Assembly: GCA_029259915.1 (NCBI GenBank)
Contig: JAJDED010000011.1
Span: forward strand, 179,683 to 243,682
Direction: 5' to 3'
DNA length: 64,000 bases
Origin: Planctomycetota bacterium
GTDB taxonomy: Bacteria > Planctomycetota > Planctomycetia > Pirellulales > Lacipirellulaceae
Below are positions 44,389-52,519 of this stretch, piece after piece (position 1 is the first letter of the stretch; each line of letters opens with the position of its first letter). The notes below the pieces were generated by a model. It searched no databases and was not told where the DNA came from. It saw only the letters and a program-made list of their open reading frames with translations. A program made the position numbers and the translations under genes.

Positions 44389-45675
44389 TCACCGTTTATG
44401 AATCGGCACGTAGTTGTTTTCTTTCGGCCCCATGTAGACCTGTCGGGGGCGTTGGATGCGGCTGTTGGGGTTGTCGTGTTGTTCTTTCCATTGGGCGATC
44501 CAGCCCGGCATGCGGCCGATCGAGAAGCAGACCGTGAACATGTTGGTCGGAATGCCCAACGCGCGCAGCACAATGCCGCTATAGAAATCGACGTTGGGGT
44601 ACAGCTTGCGATCGACGAAGTACGAGTCTTCCAGGGCCAGTTCTTCTAGCTCGCGGGCGATGTCCAACAGCGGGTCGTTCACCTGCAATTGGGCCAGCAC
44701 TTTGTCGCAAGCTTCTTTGAGCACGCGCGCCCGGGGATCGAAATTTTTGTAGACCCGGTGGCCGAAACCGTAAAGACGAAAACCCTCTTCCTTGTCTTTG
44801 GCCATGCGGATGCATTCTTTTGGTTTGATGCCGCCGGAGTGGATTCCTTCTAGCATTTCGATAACCTTCACGTTGGCTCCCCCATGCAGAGGTCCCCAGA
44901 GTGCACAGACGCCTGCGGCGCAGGAAGCGAATAGATTCGCCTGCGACGAGCCCACCATCCGCACGGTCGACGTGCTACAATTTTGTTCGTGGTCGGCATG
45001 CAGGATGAACACCAGATTCAAGGCATCTTCGATTTCTTGAGTCACTTCGAACTGCTGATAAGGTTGCGAAAACATCATGTGCAGAAAGTTCGCGCAGTAT
45101 CTCAATTGAGGATCAGGATAAATAAAGGGCAGTCCGAGCGAGCGCCGATAGGCAAACGCAGCCATGGTGCGCACTTTGCTAAGTAACCGAGCAGCGGCCT
45201 GCATGAATGATTTGGAATCTTCGATCGACAACAGTTCCTGGTGGTAATAGGAAAGACTGTTGAGCGTGGCGGAAAGAATCGCCATGGGTGGCGCATCTTT
45301 GGGAATATCGTTGTACTGAAGTCTCAAGCCTTCGTGCAGCAAGGCGTTGCTCGTGAACAGCTCGCTGAACGGCGTGATTTCATCCAACTTCGGAAGCCTA
45401 CCGAAGATCAGCAGCCAGACGACTTCGACAAAGTTGGGAGATTGGGTGAATTGTTCGATCGGGATGCCGCGGTAGCGCAAGATTCCCTTATCGCCATCGA
45501 TAAAGGTAATCTCGCTCTGGCAGACACCCGTATTGCCCATGGAAGGATCATACGTGATGAGCCCCGTCTCGCTTCGTAGGCTAGTGATATCGATGGCCCG
45601 TTCGCCCTCGACGCCCTCTATGATGGGAAGTTCGATGGATTGATCGCCGACTTGTAGGACCGCTTTTTCAGCCAT
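44389..45675 (-). CDS. gltA: Citrate synthase
   Basis: A 428-residue type II citrate synthase: FIDGDKGILRYRGIPIEQF, the catalytic His regions LHADHEQNCSTSTVR and GPLHGGANVKVIEMLEGI, and GFGHRVYKNFDPRARVLK with the CoA and citrate sites. The catalytic Asp follows in the VDFYSGIVLRALG area. It opens the TCA cycle by joining acetyl-CoA and oxaloacetate. The ATG at 45675 fits the family's length. The CPCC gene lies downstream. Confidence 0.95.
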   Translation of the reverse strand: MAEKAVLQVGDQSIELPIIEGVEGERAIDITSLRSETGLITYDPSMGNTGVCQSEITFIDGDKGILRYRGIPIEQFTQSPNFVEVVWLLIFGRLPKLDEITPFSELFTSNALLHEGLRLQYNDIPKDAPPMAILSATLNSLSYYHQELLSIEDSKSFMQAAARLLSKVRTMAAFAYRRSLGLPFIYPDPQLRYCANFLHMMFSQPYQQFEVTQEIEDALNLVFILHADHEQNCSTSTVRMVGSSQANLFASCAAGVCALWGPLHGGANVKVIEMLEGIHSGGIKPKECIRMAKDKEEGFRLYGFGHRVYKNFDPRARVLKEACDKVLAQLQVNDPLLDIARELEELALEDSYFVDRKLYPNVDFYSGIVLRALGIPTNMFTVCFSIGRMPGWIAQWKEQHDNPNSRIQRPRQVYMGPKENNYVPIHKR

Positions 45676-45828
45676 AAATTTATCTCCGTAACCAGGTGAT
45701 GGCGAGGGATGAGGACGGTCATTCGCCGGCTCAGTGCTTCTCTCTTCTGATCAATAGCTTCCCAATCTTTGCGGGAAAACACAAGCGGTCTGAGGGTAGA
45801 GTTCTAGGGGGAAAGCCCGTTAGAATAC

Positions 45829-45877
45829 CCTAGTGCTTCGTCACAACCCCAAAAATAAATGTTGTCAAAGCACTAGG
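45829..45877. repeat. Inverted repeat CCTAGTGCTT / AAGCACTAGG
   Basis: A 10-bp perfect stem (45829-45838 and 45868-45877) with inner CACAAC / GTTGT pairing. It lies about 150 bp upstream of gltA. Confidence 0.6.
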
Positions 45878-45923
45878 CTTCCAGCACTGCATGTTGTGGA
45901 ATGTCCGATTTAAACTTGAATAA

Positions 45924-46053
45924 TTTTACCACAGAGGCACAGAGAACACAGAGGAAAGAAATGAATTGGGGAGAGAGACGAAATCCAGCGATCCTTCGAT
46001 TTTTTCTTTCATCAATTCTGGTCTCCGTGTCCTCTGCGTACTCTGTGGTAAAT
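45924..46053. repeat. Palindromic repeat, CCACAGAG family
   Basis: The left arm TTTACCACAGAGGCACAGAG and the right arm TACTCTGTGGTAAA with CCTCTGCG are imperfect complements about 130 bp apart from end to end. It resembles the CCACAGAG elements common in planctomycete and cyanobacterial genomes. Confidence 0.7.
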
Positions 46054-46118
46054 TCCAAATGGAGTAGGTAACGTATTAGTTCCACCAAAAACGCTTCCAG
46101 ATTAGGAGAGTTTAGCAG

Positions 46119-46601
46119 ATGAGTGTGAATACGAAAACGGTGAGCGATCGGCGCCAACTGGCGTACAAAAGTTATGACGACTTATTGGCCGATACCGAGA
46201 GCTTGGCGGGGCAGGAAGTGACGACTGTTGGGAACTGGACTTTTCCTCAAATCCTTGAGCACTTGGCGATCTCGCTGGAGGGTTCGCTCGACGGGGTAGA
46301 TTTTCGCGCTCCGTGGATCATGCGATTTGTTGCCAAATTGTTTTTTAAAAACAAATTCCTAAATCAAACTCTTTCTCCTGGTTTTCAGATCCCAGATTCT
46401 GCGAAGGCCCAGCTTGTTCCTGCCGATTCTATATCTCTTGAAGACGCTCTGAACCACTTCCGTCAGGCCATCGACCGTTGCAAAAACGAAACCGAGCGAG
46501 CGCCGAACGCATTGTTCGATCAGATGACCCGCGACGAGTCCGACCGCTTCCATCTCCGCCATGCAGAGATGCACATGAGTTTTGTGAAGCCGAGTTCTTA
46601 A
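46119..46601 (+). CDS. DUF1569 protein (DinB-like fold)
   Basis: A 160-residue protein of the DUF1569 family, distantly related to DinB four-helix proteins. Visible features: LLADTESLAGQEVTTVGNWTFPQILEHLAISLEGSLDG (His of a possible metal site) and HLRHAEMHMSFVKP at the end (further His). The role is unknown; the DinB fold includes metal-dependent thiol transferases. AGGAG precedes the ATG. Confidence 0.78.
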   Translation: MSVNTKTVSDRRQLAYKSYDDLLADTESLAGQEVTTVGNWTFPQILEHLAISLEGSLDGVDFRAPWIMRFVAKLFFKNKFLNQTLSPGFQIPDSAKAQLVPADSISLEDALNHFRQAIDRCKNETERAPNALFDQMTRDESDRFHLRHAEMHMSFVKPSS

Positions 46602-46614
46602 CTCAGAATAAAAG

Positions 46615-46650
46615 ATGAACCGCCAAGGACGCCAAGAGCGCCAAGAAAAA
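46615..46650. repeat. Half copy of the CCGCCAAG repeat
   Basis: It contains GAACCGCCAAGGACGCCAAG and AGCGCCAAGAAAA, the left arm of the element at 8072-8178, without its right arm. It ends directly at the start of the VOC gene and may have brought its AAG-rich leader. Confidence 0.6.
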
Positions 46651-46651
46651 T

Positions 46652-47113
46652 ATGAGAAACAGTATGAAGCCTCGCGATGTTGCACATGTTGGTATTACCG
46701 TGAGCAGTATGGAGCGATCGTTGGTGTTTTACTGCGATCTGTTGAAGTGTGAAGTGTTGCTCGACACGCGGATTGCGAGTGATCGTCTTGCGGAGATGGT
46801 GCAAGTTCCCTCGGCTGTGCTGCGAATTGTTTTGCTCCAGTTGGGGAACACGGTTTTGGAGCTGATCGAGTACCAACCGCAAGCCCCCAGAGGCGAGGCA
46901 GCGAACAATGCCAGCGGGGCACTTCACATCGCTTTTGCCGTTGACGACGTTCAGCAGTCGTACGAAGAGCTGCTTGCCCGTGGAATTGAGTTCAATGCCC
47001 CGCCATTGACATTTACATCGGAAGAGAGCGAAGCGATCGCGGGAGTGACCATCGCCTACTTCCGCGACCCCGACGGTGTGCAGCTCGAAATGCTGCAAAT
47101 GTCCACGGGGTGA
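46652..47113 (+). CDS. VOC-family glyoxalase/dioxygenase-like protein
   Basis: A 153-residue protein of the vicinal oxygen chelate fold, with two beta-alpha-beta-beta-beta modules: DVAHVGITVSSMERSLVFYCDLL (metal His) and GALHIAFAVDDVQQSYEELLARGIEF (second His), ending YFRDPDGVQLEML (metal Glu in QLEM). Glyoxalase I-type metal ligands are therefore present. The substrate is unknown. The ATG at 46652 or the one four codons later may be used. Confidence 0.82.
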   Translation: MRNSMKPRDVAHVGITVSSMERSLVFYCDLLKCEVLLDTRIASDRLAEMVQVPSAVLRIVLLQLGNTVLELIEYQPQAPRGEAANNASGALHIAFAVDDVQQSYEELLARGIEFNAPPLTFTSEESEAIAGVTIAYFRDPDGVQLEMLQMSTG

Positions 47114-47162
47114 CGACTCGCCTCGGATGTTTCTGACCGTCTAACATTGAACTGGAATCCTT

Positions 47163-47540
47163 ATGCCCATGCCTAAAAATGTACTCGGCACCGAATTGCA
47201 ACCGTGCTCGATGGATCCGCTTACTGGTTTTTACCGCGACGGTTGTTGCCGCACGGGACGTGACGACATCGGTTTGCATGTGGTATGTATCCAGGCGACG
47301 GAGGAGTTCTTAGAGTTTTCGGCACAGGTTGGCAACGATCTGAGCACGCCCATTGCGATGTACGAATTCCCGGGAATCAAACCGGGCGATCGTTGGTGCT
47401 TGTGTGCGGAGCGTTGGAAGCAAGCGCTCGAAGCGGGTAAAGCTCCGCCGATTGTGCTCGAAGCAACGCACATCTCAGCAATTGAATTTGTCGACCTTGA
47501 AGACTTGCAGGCGCACGCGGTCGAGTTGATGTCGGAGTGA
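47163..47540 (+). CDS. DUF2237 family protein
   Basis: A 125-residue protein of the DUF2237 family: KNVLGTELQPCSMDPLTGFYRDGCCRTGRDDIGLHVVCIQATEEFLEFSAQVGNDLSTP and GDRWCLCAERWKQALEAGKAPPIVLEATH are the highly conserved blocks. Five Cys and several His may bind metal. The function is unknown. It follows the VOC gene by 50 bp on the same strand. Confidence 0.85.
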   Translation: MPMPKNVLGTELQPCSMDPLTGFYRDGCCRTGRDDIGLHVVCIQATEEFLEFSAQVGNDLSTPIAMYEFPGIKPGDRWCLCAERWKQALEAGKAPPIVLEATHISAIEFVDLEDLQAHAVELMSE

Positions 47541-47591
47541 GGGGCGAGGTGAAAGGAGCTAGGAGCTAGGGGGGGATCGAACAACTGTGAA

Positions 47592-48650
47592 TTAGAACCG
47601 CGATGTGTCGATGAGTTTTTCGTCGGCCGAGGAAGTGAGTTTTTCCCAGGTGCCGAAGCCGCGGATGTCGATGTTCCAGCCTCTGACTCGCGTCTCGATA
47701 AAATCGCTAATAAAGGAGACGCTGCCGTCGACGAAACTGACGTTGATGCCTCCCGGATGTTGGCTTCGTGGCGCGGCCTGGGTGTTGTTATCAAAGCCTA
47801 TTGGAGGCAGCATGCACTCGCGAAGCAACGTTTCCCTGCCTACCGCGGCTACGATGTCTTTGGCACCCCATACGTTGTCGCCGTTGGGAGTACACGAGTT
47901 GGGCCCTTTTGAATCGTCCGACGCATGGGCCCAAATACTGCTTGCTCCCGGGGCGCTCATCGCCCACGTGCCGCGACGGTCCACGGCGTCCAGGCCGATT
48001 CGCAACTCGGTCAGCATGATCGTGTGTGTGGTTCCGTCGGTAATTTCGTTGATGCTCAGCGCAGCGTTTGCGCCCATCACACCCCATGCCCAGGGCTTGC
48101 TCTTCAAATAGCTATCGTGGTTGGGCGGAATCACTCCGGGCCCAAAATGCCAATGGCAGGCATTTGCACCATAATTACCGCGGGCCCAGTTGTCGCCCTC
48201 GATAGTGCGCGCAAAGGGTGTTTCCGCGCCGACGTCGGTGGGACAGAGCATCAGCTCCAAATGTGCTCCCCGCGGCTGACGATTGGCAGAACGGGAAATC
48301 GGTTGTCTCAGGTCAAACTGGTCGAAGAGTACCTGCTGTTCCAAGAATGGCAAAGTCATAATCACCCAGTTGGGTCCATAGTTGCGATTAGTCCAGAGTT
48401 GCAATGGTCCCTTGTCGACCTCCCGCTGAGCGAACTGAATGCTGGGTGGAAACACGCCATTCGAGTTATGGTAATTATGCAGTCCAATCGCCAATTGCTT
48501 GAGATTATTAAAACACTGGATGCGTCGCGCCGATTCGCGTGCTGCCTGTACGGCAGGCAAGAGTAATGCCACCAAAACGCCGATGATGGCAATCACCACC
48601 AACAATTCGACGATTGTGAAGCCAACGCGCTGGGGTCCTGAATGTCTCAC
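47592..48650 (-). CDS. DUF1559 prepilin-like protein
   Basis: A 352-residue planctomycete DUF1559 protein. The N terminus has the prepilin cleavage site and helix (GFTIVELLVVIAIIGVLVALLLPAVQAARESARR), followed by the large DUF1559 domain with LKQLAIGLHNYHNSNGVFPP and the C-terminal SQHPGGINVSFVDGSVSFIS. The family is expanded in planctomycetes and is thought to form surface pseudopili or matrix; the function is unproven. The frame starts with GTG 48650. The divergent lipoprotein gene begins 126 bp away. Confidence 0.9.
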   Translation of the reverse strand: MRHSGPQRVGFTIVELLVVIAIIGVLVALLLPAVQAARESARRIQCFNNLKQLAIGLHNYHNSNGVFPPSIQFAQREVDKGPLQLWTNRNYGPNWVIMTLPFLEQQVLFDQFDLRQPISRSANRQPRGAHLELMLCPTDVGAETPFARTIEGDNWARGNYGANACHWHFGPGVIPPNHDSYLKSKPWAWGVMGANAALSINEITDGTTHTIMLTELRIGLDAVDRRGTWAMSAPGASSIWAHASDDSKGPNSCTPNGDNVWGAKDIVAAVGRETLLRECMLPPIGFDNNTQAAPRSQHPGGINVSFVDGSVSFISDFIETRVRGWNIDIRGFGTWEKLTSSADEKLIDTSRF

Positions 48651-48775
48651 GAATCGAGTGTGCCAAGATTTGGTGATAAATAAGAGGCTGCCCTGGGAAA
48701 AGTACTAACAGTATATTACACCAGTGCCGGGTTAAGAAGTGGGAATATGACCAATGACCAGTGGAACTCCCCGCT

Positions 48776-49198
48776 ATGATTGCTGCAACTAGGATCACAA
48801 TACTGCTCTTTTGCCTCGGAACTTTGGGATGCGGGTCCGACAATCCTTTTCCGCAAGTCCAGGTTTCGGGGACGATTGCGTATGAAGATGGCAGTTTGAT
48901 TCCCGCCGAAATGATTATCCTGAAGTTCGAGCCGCTAGCGCCCGCGCTGGACGAAAAAACATTTCCTCGTAGCGGAATGTCGTACGTCAACGTCGGTGAT
49001 GGCACATTCGACGTTGTGACGAGTCACAAGTACGCCGACGGAATCGTTCGTGGCAAGCACCGCGTGTTGGTGGTGGCTTCCACCGCGTCGGGGCAACCGA
49101 CCGATGTGGTGCCGCCAGAGTATATCGATTCCGAAAAAACGCCGTTGATCGTCGACACGACCGACTCGCCGTTTGAATTCAAAATCCGTAAGCCGTAA
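48776..49198 (+). CDS. Small lipoprotein
   Basis: A 140-residue protein with a lipobox signal (ITILLFCLGTLGC) and a beta-rich body (VSGTIAYEDGSLIPAEMIILKFEP, FDVVTSHKYADGIVRGKHRVLVVAS, VDTTDSPFEFKIRK). The transthyretin/carboxypeptidase-regulatory-like layout and the GC-S-D start are common in planctomycete lipoproteins that sit next to DUF1559 genes. Its function is unknown. ATG 48776 is chosen because the signal peptide starts there. Confidence 0.75.
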   Translation: MIAATRITILLFCLGTLGCGSDNPFPQVQVSGTIAYEDGSLIPAEMIILKFEPLAPALDEKTFPRSGMSYVNVGDGTFDVVTSHKYADGIVRGKHRVLVVASTASGQPTDVVPPEYIDSEKTPLIVDTTDSPFEFKIRKP

Positions 49199-49230
49199 GT
49201 ACGCAGCCGCTTGCGGCTTAGCGATGTCAA

Positions 49231-50655
49231 CTAAACGCGCAGTTCCGATTCGGCTGCTTGTCGTCCCGCGTAGCGCTTTCGGATTGGTTCGACCACGTCG
49301 GCCAAAAACTCGTCGACTTGTGCAGCACTGCGACCGGTGAGCGATTGGGGATCGACCGCCGTGGCTAGATCGACGCCGGCAAATGCCGCGTCGTTTTCGA
49401 TCCGTGAGAGTAAATCGTTGGGTCGGCCGTGCTGTTTCACTTCCGCCGCGGCTGCCTGGCTGTGTTGACGGATGCGTTCGTGTAAATCTTGCCGATCGCC
49501 TCCCGCCGCGACGGCTGCCATGAGAATGTTTTCCGTTGCCATGAAGGGCAATTCCTCGCGCAGGTTGCGGGCGATACTCTTGGGATAAACTACAAAACCG
49601 TTGGCGATGTTTTGATAGAGAATCAACACCGCGTCGATCGCCAGAAACGCCTGCGGGAGGACCAACCGGCGATTGGCGCTGTCGTCGAGCGTGCGTTCCA
49701 TCCACTGGGTAGCCATCGTGGCTGGCGGGCTCGATTGCAAACTCATGACAAACCGCGAAAGTCCGCAAATTCGTTCGCTGCGCATGGGGTTTCGCTTGTA
49801 AGCCATGGCCGAGGAGCCAATTTGGTTTTTCTCGAACGGTTCTTCCATTTCCTTGCAGTGCGCGAGAAGTCGCACGTCGGTAGCCGCTTTGTGTGCAGAA
49901 CCAGCGATGCCCGACAAGGCGTCGAGCACCTGGGCGTCGATTTTCCGCGGATACGTCTGCCCGGTGACGGCATACGTAGTATCAAAACCGATTTTCTTGG
50001 CGACAAGCTGTTCGAGCTTGCGGACTTTAGCATGATCGCCATCGAAGAGCTTCAGGAAACTGGCCTGCGTGCCGGTGGTGCCTTTGGTGCTGCGGGCACA
50101 CAAGTTTTCGAGCCGATGTTCTAACTCCGTCAGGTCGAGACATAAATCGTATGCCCACAAACAGGCGCGCCGGCCAACCGTGGTCGGCTGCGCCGGTTGC
50201 AGGTGCGTAAAACCGAGTGTAGGCAGATCGCGATACTCCGCAGCAAACGTGCCGAGCGCGTCGATCACCCCCGCTACTTTGGTGCAAATCATTTGCAGGG
50301 CCTCGCGCAGCAAAAGCAGATCGGTGTTGTCGGTCACAAAACAACTCGTGGCGCCGAGGTGAATGATCGGTCGGGACTCGGGGCATTGATCGCCGTAGGC
50401 GTGGACGTGGGCCATCACGTCGTGCCGCAGTTGTCGCTCGTACTTTTCAGCCGCCGCAAAGTCGATATCGTCCGCGTGTTCGCGAAGTTGAGCAATTTGC
50501 TCCTGCGTGACGGGCAACCCGAGTTCGGCTTCCGCTTCGGCAAGCGCAATCCAAAGCCGTCGCCATGTGCTGTGTCTATGTTGTGGGCTGAACAACTGGC
50601 TCATTTCGCGGGACGCATAACGAGAAACAAGCGGGTTATCGTACTGATCGTGCAT
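49231..50655 (-). CDS. purB: Adenylosuccinate lyase
   Basis: PurB acts twice in purine synthesis, releasing fumarate from SAICAR and from adenylosuccinate. The 474-residue protein has [26 protein letters not shown] (HAH-like), [15 protein letters not shown] (catalytic His/Ser region) and the fumarase-superfamily loop [18 protein letters not shown] 50655 fits the family start. It is convergent with the lipoprotein gene. Confidence 0.94.
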   Translation of the reverse strand: MHDQYDNPLVSRYASREMSQLFSPQHRHSTWRRLWIALAEAEAELGLPVTQEQIAQLREHADDIDFAAAEKYERQLRHDVMAHVHAYGDQCPESRPIIHLGATSCFVTDNTDLLLLREALQMICTKVAGVIDALGTFAAEYRDLPTLGFTHLQPAQPTTVGRRACLWAYDLCLDLTELEHRLENLCARSTKGTTGTQASFLKLFDGDHAKVRKLEQLVAKKIGFDTTYAVTGQTYPRKIDAQVLDALSGIAGSAHKAATDVRLLAHCKEMEEPFEKNQIGSSAMAYKRNPMRSERICGLSRFVMSLQSSPPATMATQWMERTLDDSANRRLVLPQAFLAIDAVLILYQNIANGFVVYPKSIARNLREELPFMATENILMAAVAAGGDRQDLHERIRQHSQAAAAEVKQHGRPNDLLSRIENDAAFAGVDLATAVDPQSLTGRSAAQVDEFLADVVEPIRKRYAGRQAAESELRV

Positions 50656-50841
50656 TTTGAGGCGCTAGTTGCTAGGCGCTAGGAATTAGTTGTGAGGCGA
50701 CAAACCTTCATTCTAGCTGCATGAGAAGTGGAGGGGAATGAGGGGATATCAAAGGGGGAAGGGGGAGTGCGGAAGGAGGAAGGCAGAAGGCAACTGACCA
50801 TCCAATTCTGACCTCTGACCTCCCACCTCTGACCTCTCTCT

Positions 50842-52239
50842 TCACATATTCGTCAAATCATCTTCGGTTGCACTTCCTAAGAGAGAATCGAGGGCATCGG
50901 CAATGGCCTTGGCATGTTCGTTTGGAGCGCCTTTCGGAAGATAGACTCGGCAGGCCAATTGGCTCATTGGTAGATGCTTGTAGAGTTCGTCGTCGGTCAA
51001 CGGCCGGGCTTCCCCGGATGCGGGACGGAATAAAAAGTTTTGTCCTGCGGCCGGAGTTTTTGGATCGGGCCGATCGATCGTGTTGGGTAAATCGATTGCC
51101 ATGGCCATGTCTCGCAAGTGTTCGGGGAGTTCCGCGCGGATCGCCTGTTCGGCCAACGGTTCCCGTCCCTGGCGGAAAACGTCGGTTGATTTTGGATCGA
51201 GTCGAATGCGCTCGTCAGCAAGTTCCCAATCTACCTGTCGAGCCAACAACGATTGCCAACGCGGCGCAAGCGCGCGTTTTTCTGCCACATCGCTTTGGCG
51301 CCACGCGGCGACGTCGACTAATAACGACCATTCCGTAAAGTGTAAGTATTTGTCCAAGTGTTCCAACGGATTTCCGGGGAACAGCAATGGCTTGCTGTCC
51401 CGAAACAGCCCTTCCAATGTTTTGTCGATTGCACGCACCGTCCGGTGGAAATAAATCGCGCGGAACAATTCGCTGCGCGCCCGACGAAAACGGACCAAAG
51501 CATTCAAGCCCCGTTCGTGGATGGTAAGGCCCTTCTCGCTGAAAAAACTGTAGTGCAACAGCCGATCGAGATCGTACGACCGCTCGCTGTATCCCGACAT
51601 GTAGGCGTCGCGCAACACGAAATCCATGTTGTCGACCGTATACAGCCCGCAGAACAAGCTGCGCAACATCACCAACCAGCGTGGAAACTCTCTGACGTCG
51701 TCAGCAACGGGGCGTGTGATCAGCCAGGCAACTTGCTCGGGGTCGATCGTTTCGTCGGCTGCGAGCTGGCTATTCGGACAAGTTCGCACCCCGCGGAGCA
51801 AATCGCCCAGTTCGTGGCGAATGATGTGTGCGCCAAGTGTTTCGTGCGTCAGACCGTAGTCGCGCAGAAAATGGGCGTCGAAAAAATGTCCGAACGGCCC
51901 GTGCCCCACGTCGTGCAGCAGCGCGGCGAGTCGGGTGAGACACTCCGCATATCCCCGGCTGGGGACATCGGGGCACGTTTCGGCCAAACTGGGATAAAGC
52001 GCTTCGATCACCCGGCTCGACATGTGCATAGCGCCTACCACATGCTGGAACCGGGTATGTTCGGCCGAAGGATAAACCCACCAGGCGGTTTGCAATTGGT
52101 GGATCTGCCTCAGCCGCTGCAGCCAGGGATGATCGAGCAGCGTGCGCTCGGAAGTTTCTCCCTCCGGGACGATCGAGATAAAAGGGATGTAGCCATGGAT
52201 GGGATCATGGCACAAACTTTCGCGGTGAAAATCGGTCAT
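50842..52239 (-). CDS. HD-domain phosphohydrolase (COG1078 type)
   Basis: A 465-residue protein with the HD motif LAALLHDVGHGPFGHFFD (HD pair) and an upstream HVVGAMHMS (metal His), the layout of bacterial HD proteins related to dNTPases such as SAMHD1-like COG1078. The N-terminal DPIHGYIPF and WLQRLRQIHQLQTAWWVYPSAEHTRFQH are typical of the group. They cut phosphate from nucleotides; the substrate here is unknown. I chose ATG 52239; ATGs at 52248 and 52275 are alternatives. Confidence 0.85.
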   Translation of the reverse strand: MTDFHRESLCHDPIHGYIPFISIVPEGETSERTLLDHPWLQRLRQIHQLQTAWWVYPSAEHTRFQHVVGAMHMSSRVIEALYPSLAETCPDVPSRGYAECLTRLAALLHDVGHGPFGHFFDAHFLRDYGLTHETLGAHIIRHELGDLLRGVRTCPNSQLAADETIDPEQVAWLITRPVADDVREFPRWLVMLRSLFCGLYTVDNMDFVLRDAYMSGYSERSYDLDRLLHYSFFSEKGLTIHERGLNALVRFRRARSELFRAIYFHRTVRAIDKTLEGLFRDSKPLLFPGNPLEHLDKYLHFTEWSLLVDVAAWRQSDVAEKRALAPRWQSLLARQVDWELADERIRLDPKSTDVFRQGREPLAEQAIRAELPEHLRDMAMAIDLPNTIDRPDPKTPAAGQNFLFRPASGEARPLTDDELYKHLPMSQLACRVYLPKGAPNEHAKAIADALDSLLGSATEDDLTNM

Positions 52240-52386
52240 GCAATCCATTGTGGCGCGATGTGGCGCAACGGGCAATGGGGCCGCTATGGATCGCCAGATT
52301 TAGCGAACAGCTATTATTTTACGGTACGGGAGTAGATTCACCTCAAAGAACTCAGCGTAGCTGTGGCCAACTACCGAGGAGAGATA

Positions 52387-52467
52387 GCCACAAAAAACAC
52401 GAAAGGAAGCATCAACATCTTCTAATTTTCTTTTAACCGTTTGGTAACTTTTTGTGTTTCTTGTGGC
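52387..52467. repeat. Palindromic repeat, GCCACAAAA family, copy 2
   Basis: The left arm GCCACAAAAAACACGAAA and the right arm TTTTTGTGTTTCTTGTGGC match copy 1 at 3250-3338, and the flank AATAGAAAATCTTT is shared. The centre differs between the copies. Confidence 0.8.
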
Positions 52468-52519
52468 AATAGAAAATCTTTGTGTCGTCGTGACTTTGTG
52501 GTTCAAATCTGTCTTTGCT

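Larger units (their letters stand above)
45676..46118. other. Intergenic region with two palindromic repeats
   Basis: No gene is seen in these 443 bp between the divergent gltA and DUF1569 genes. They hold two inverted repeats (annotated separately). The AGGAG before 46119 belongs to the DUF1569 gene. The gltA promoter is not obvious. Confidence 0.35.

Noticed and set aside
50690..50841. GACCTCTGACCTCC repeats after the HD gene as a CRISPR-like array
   Set aside because: The units are short, directly adjacent and lack spacers; a low-complexity stretch is the simpler reading. No CRISPR array or cas gene is in the window.
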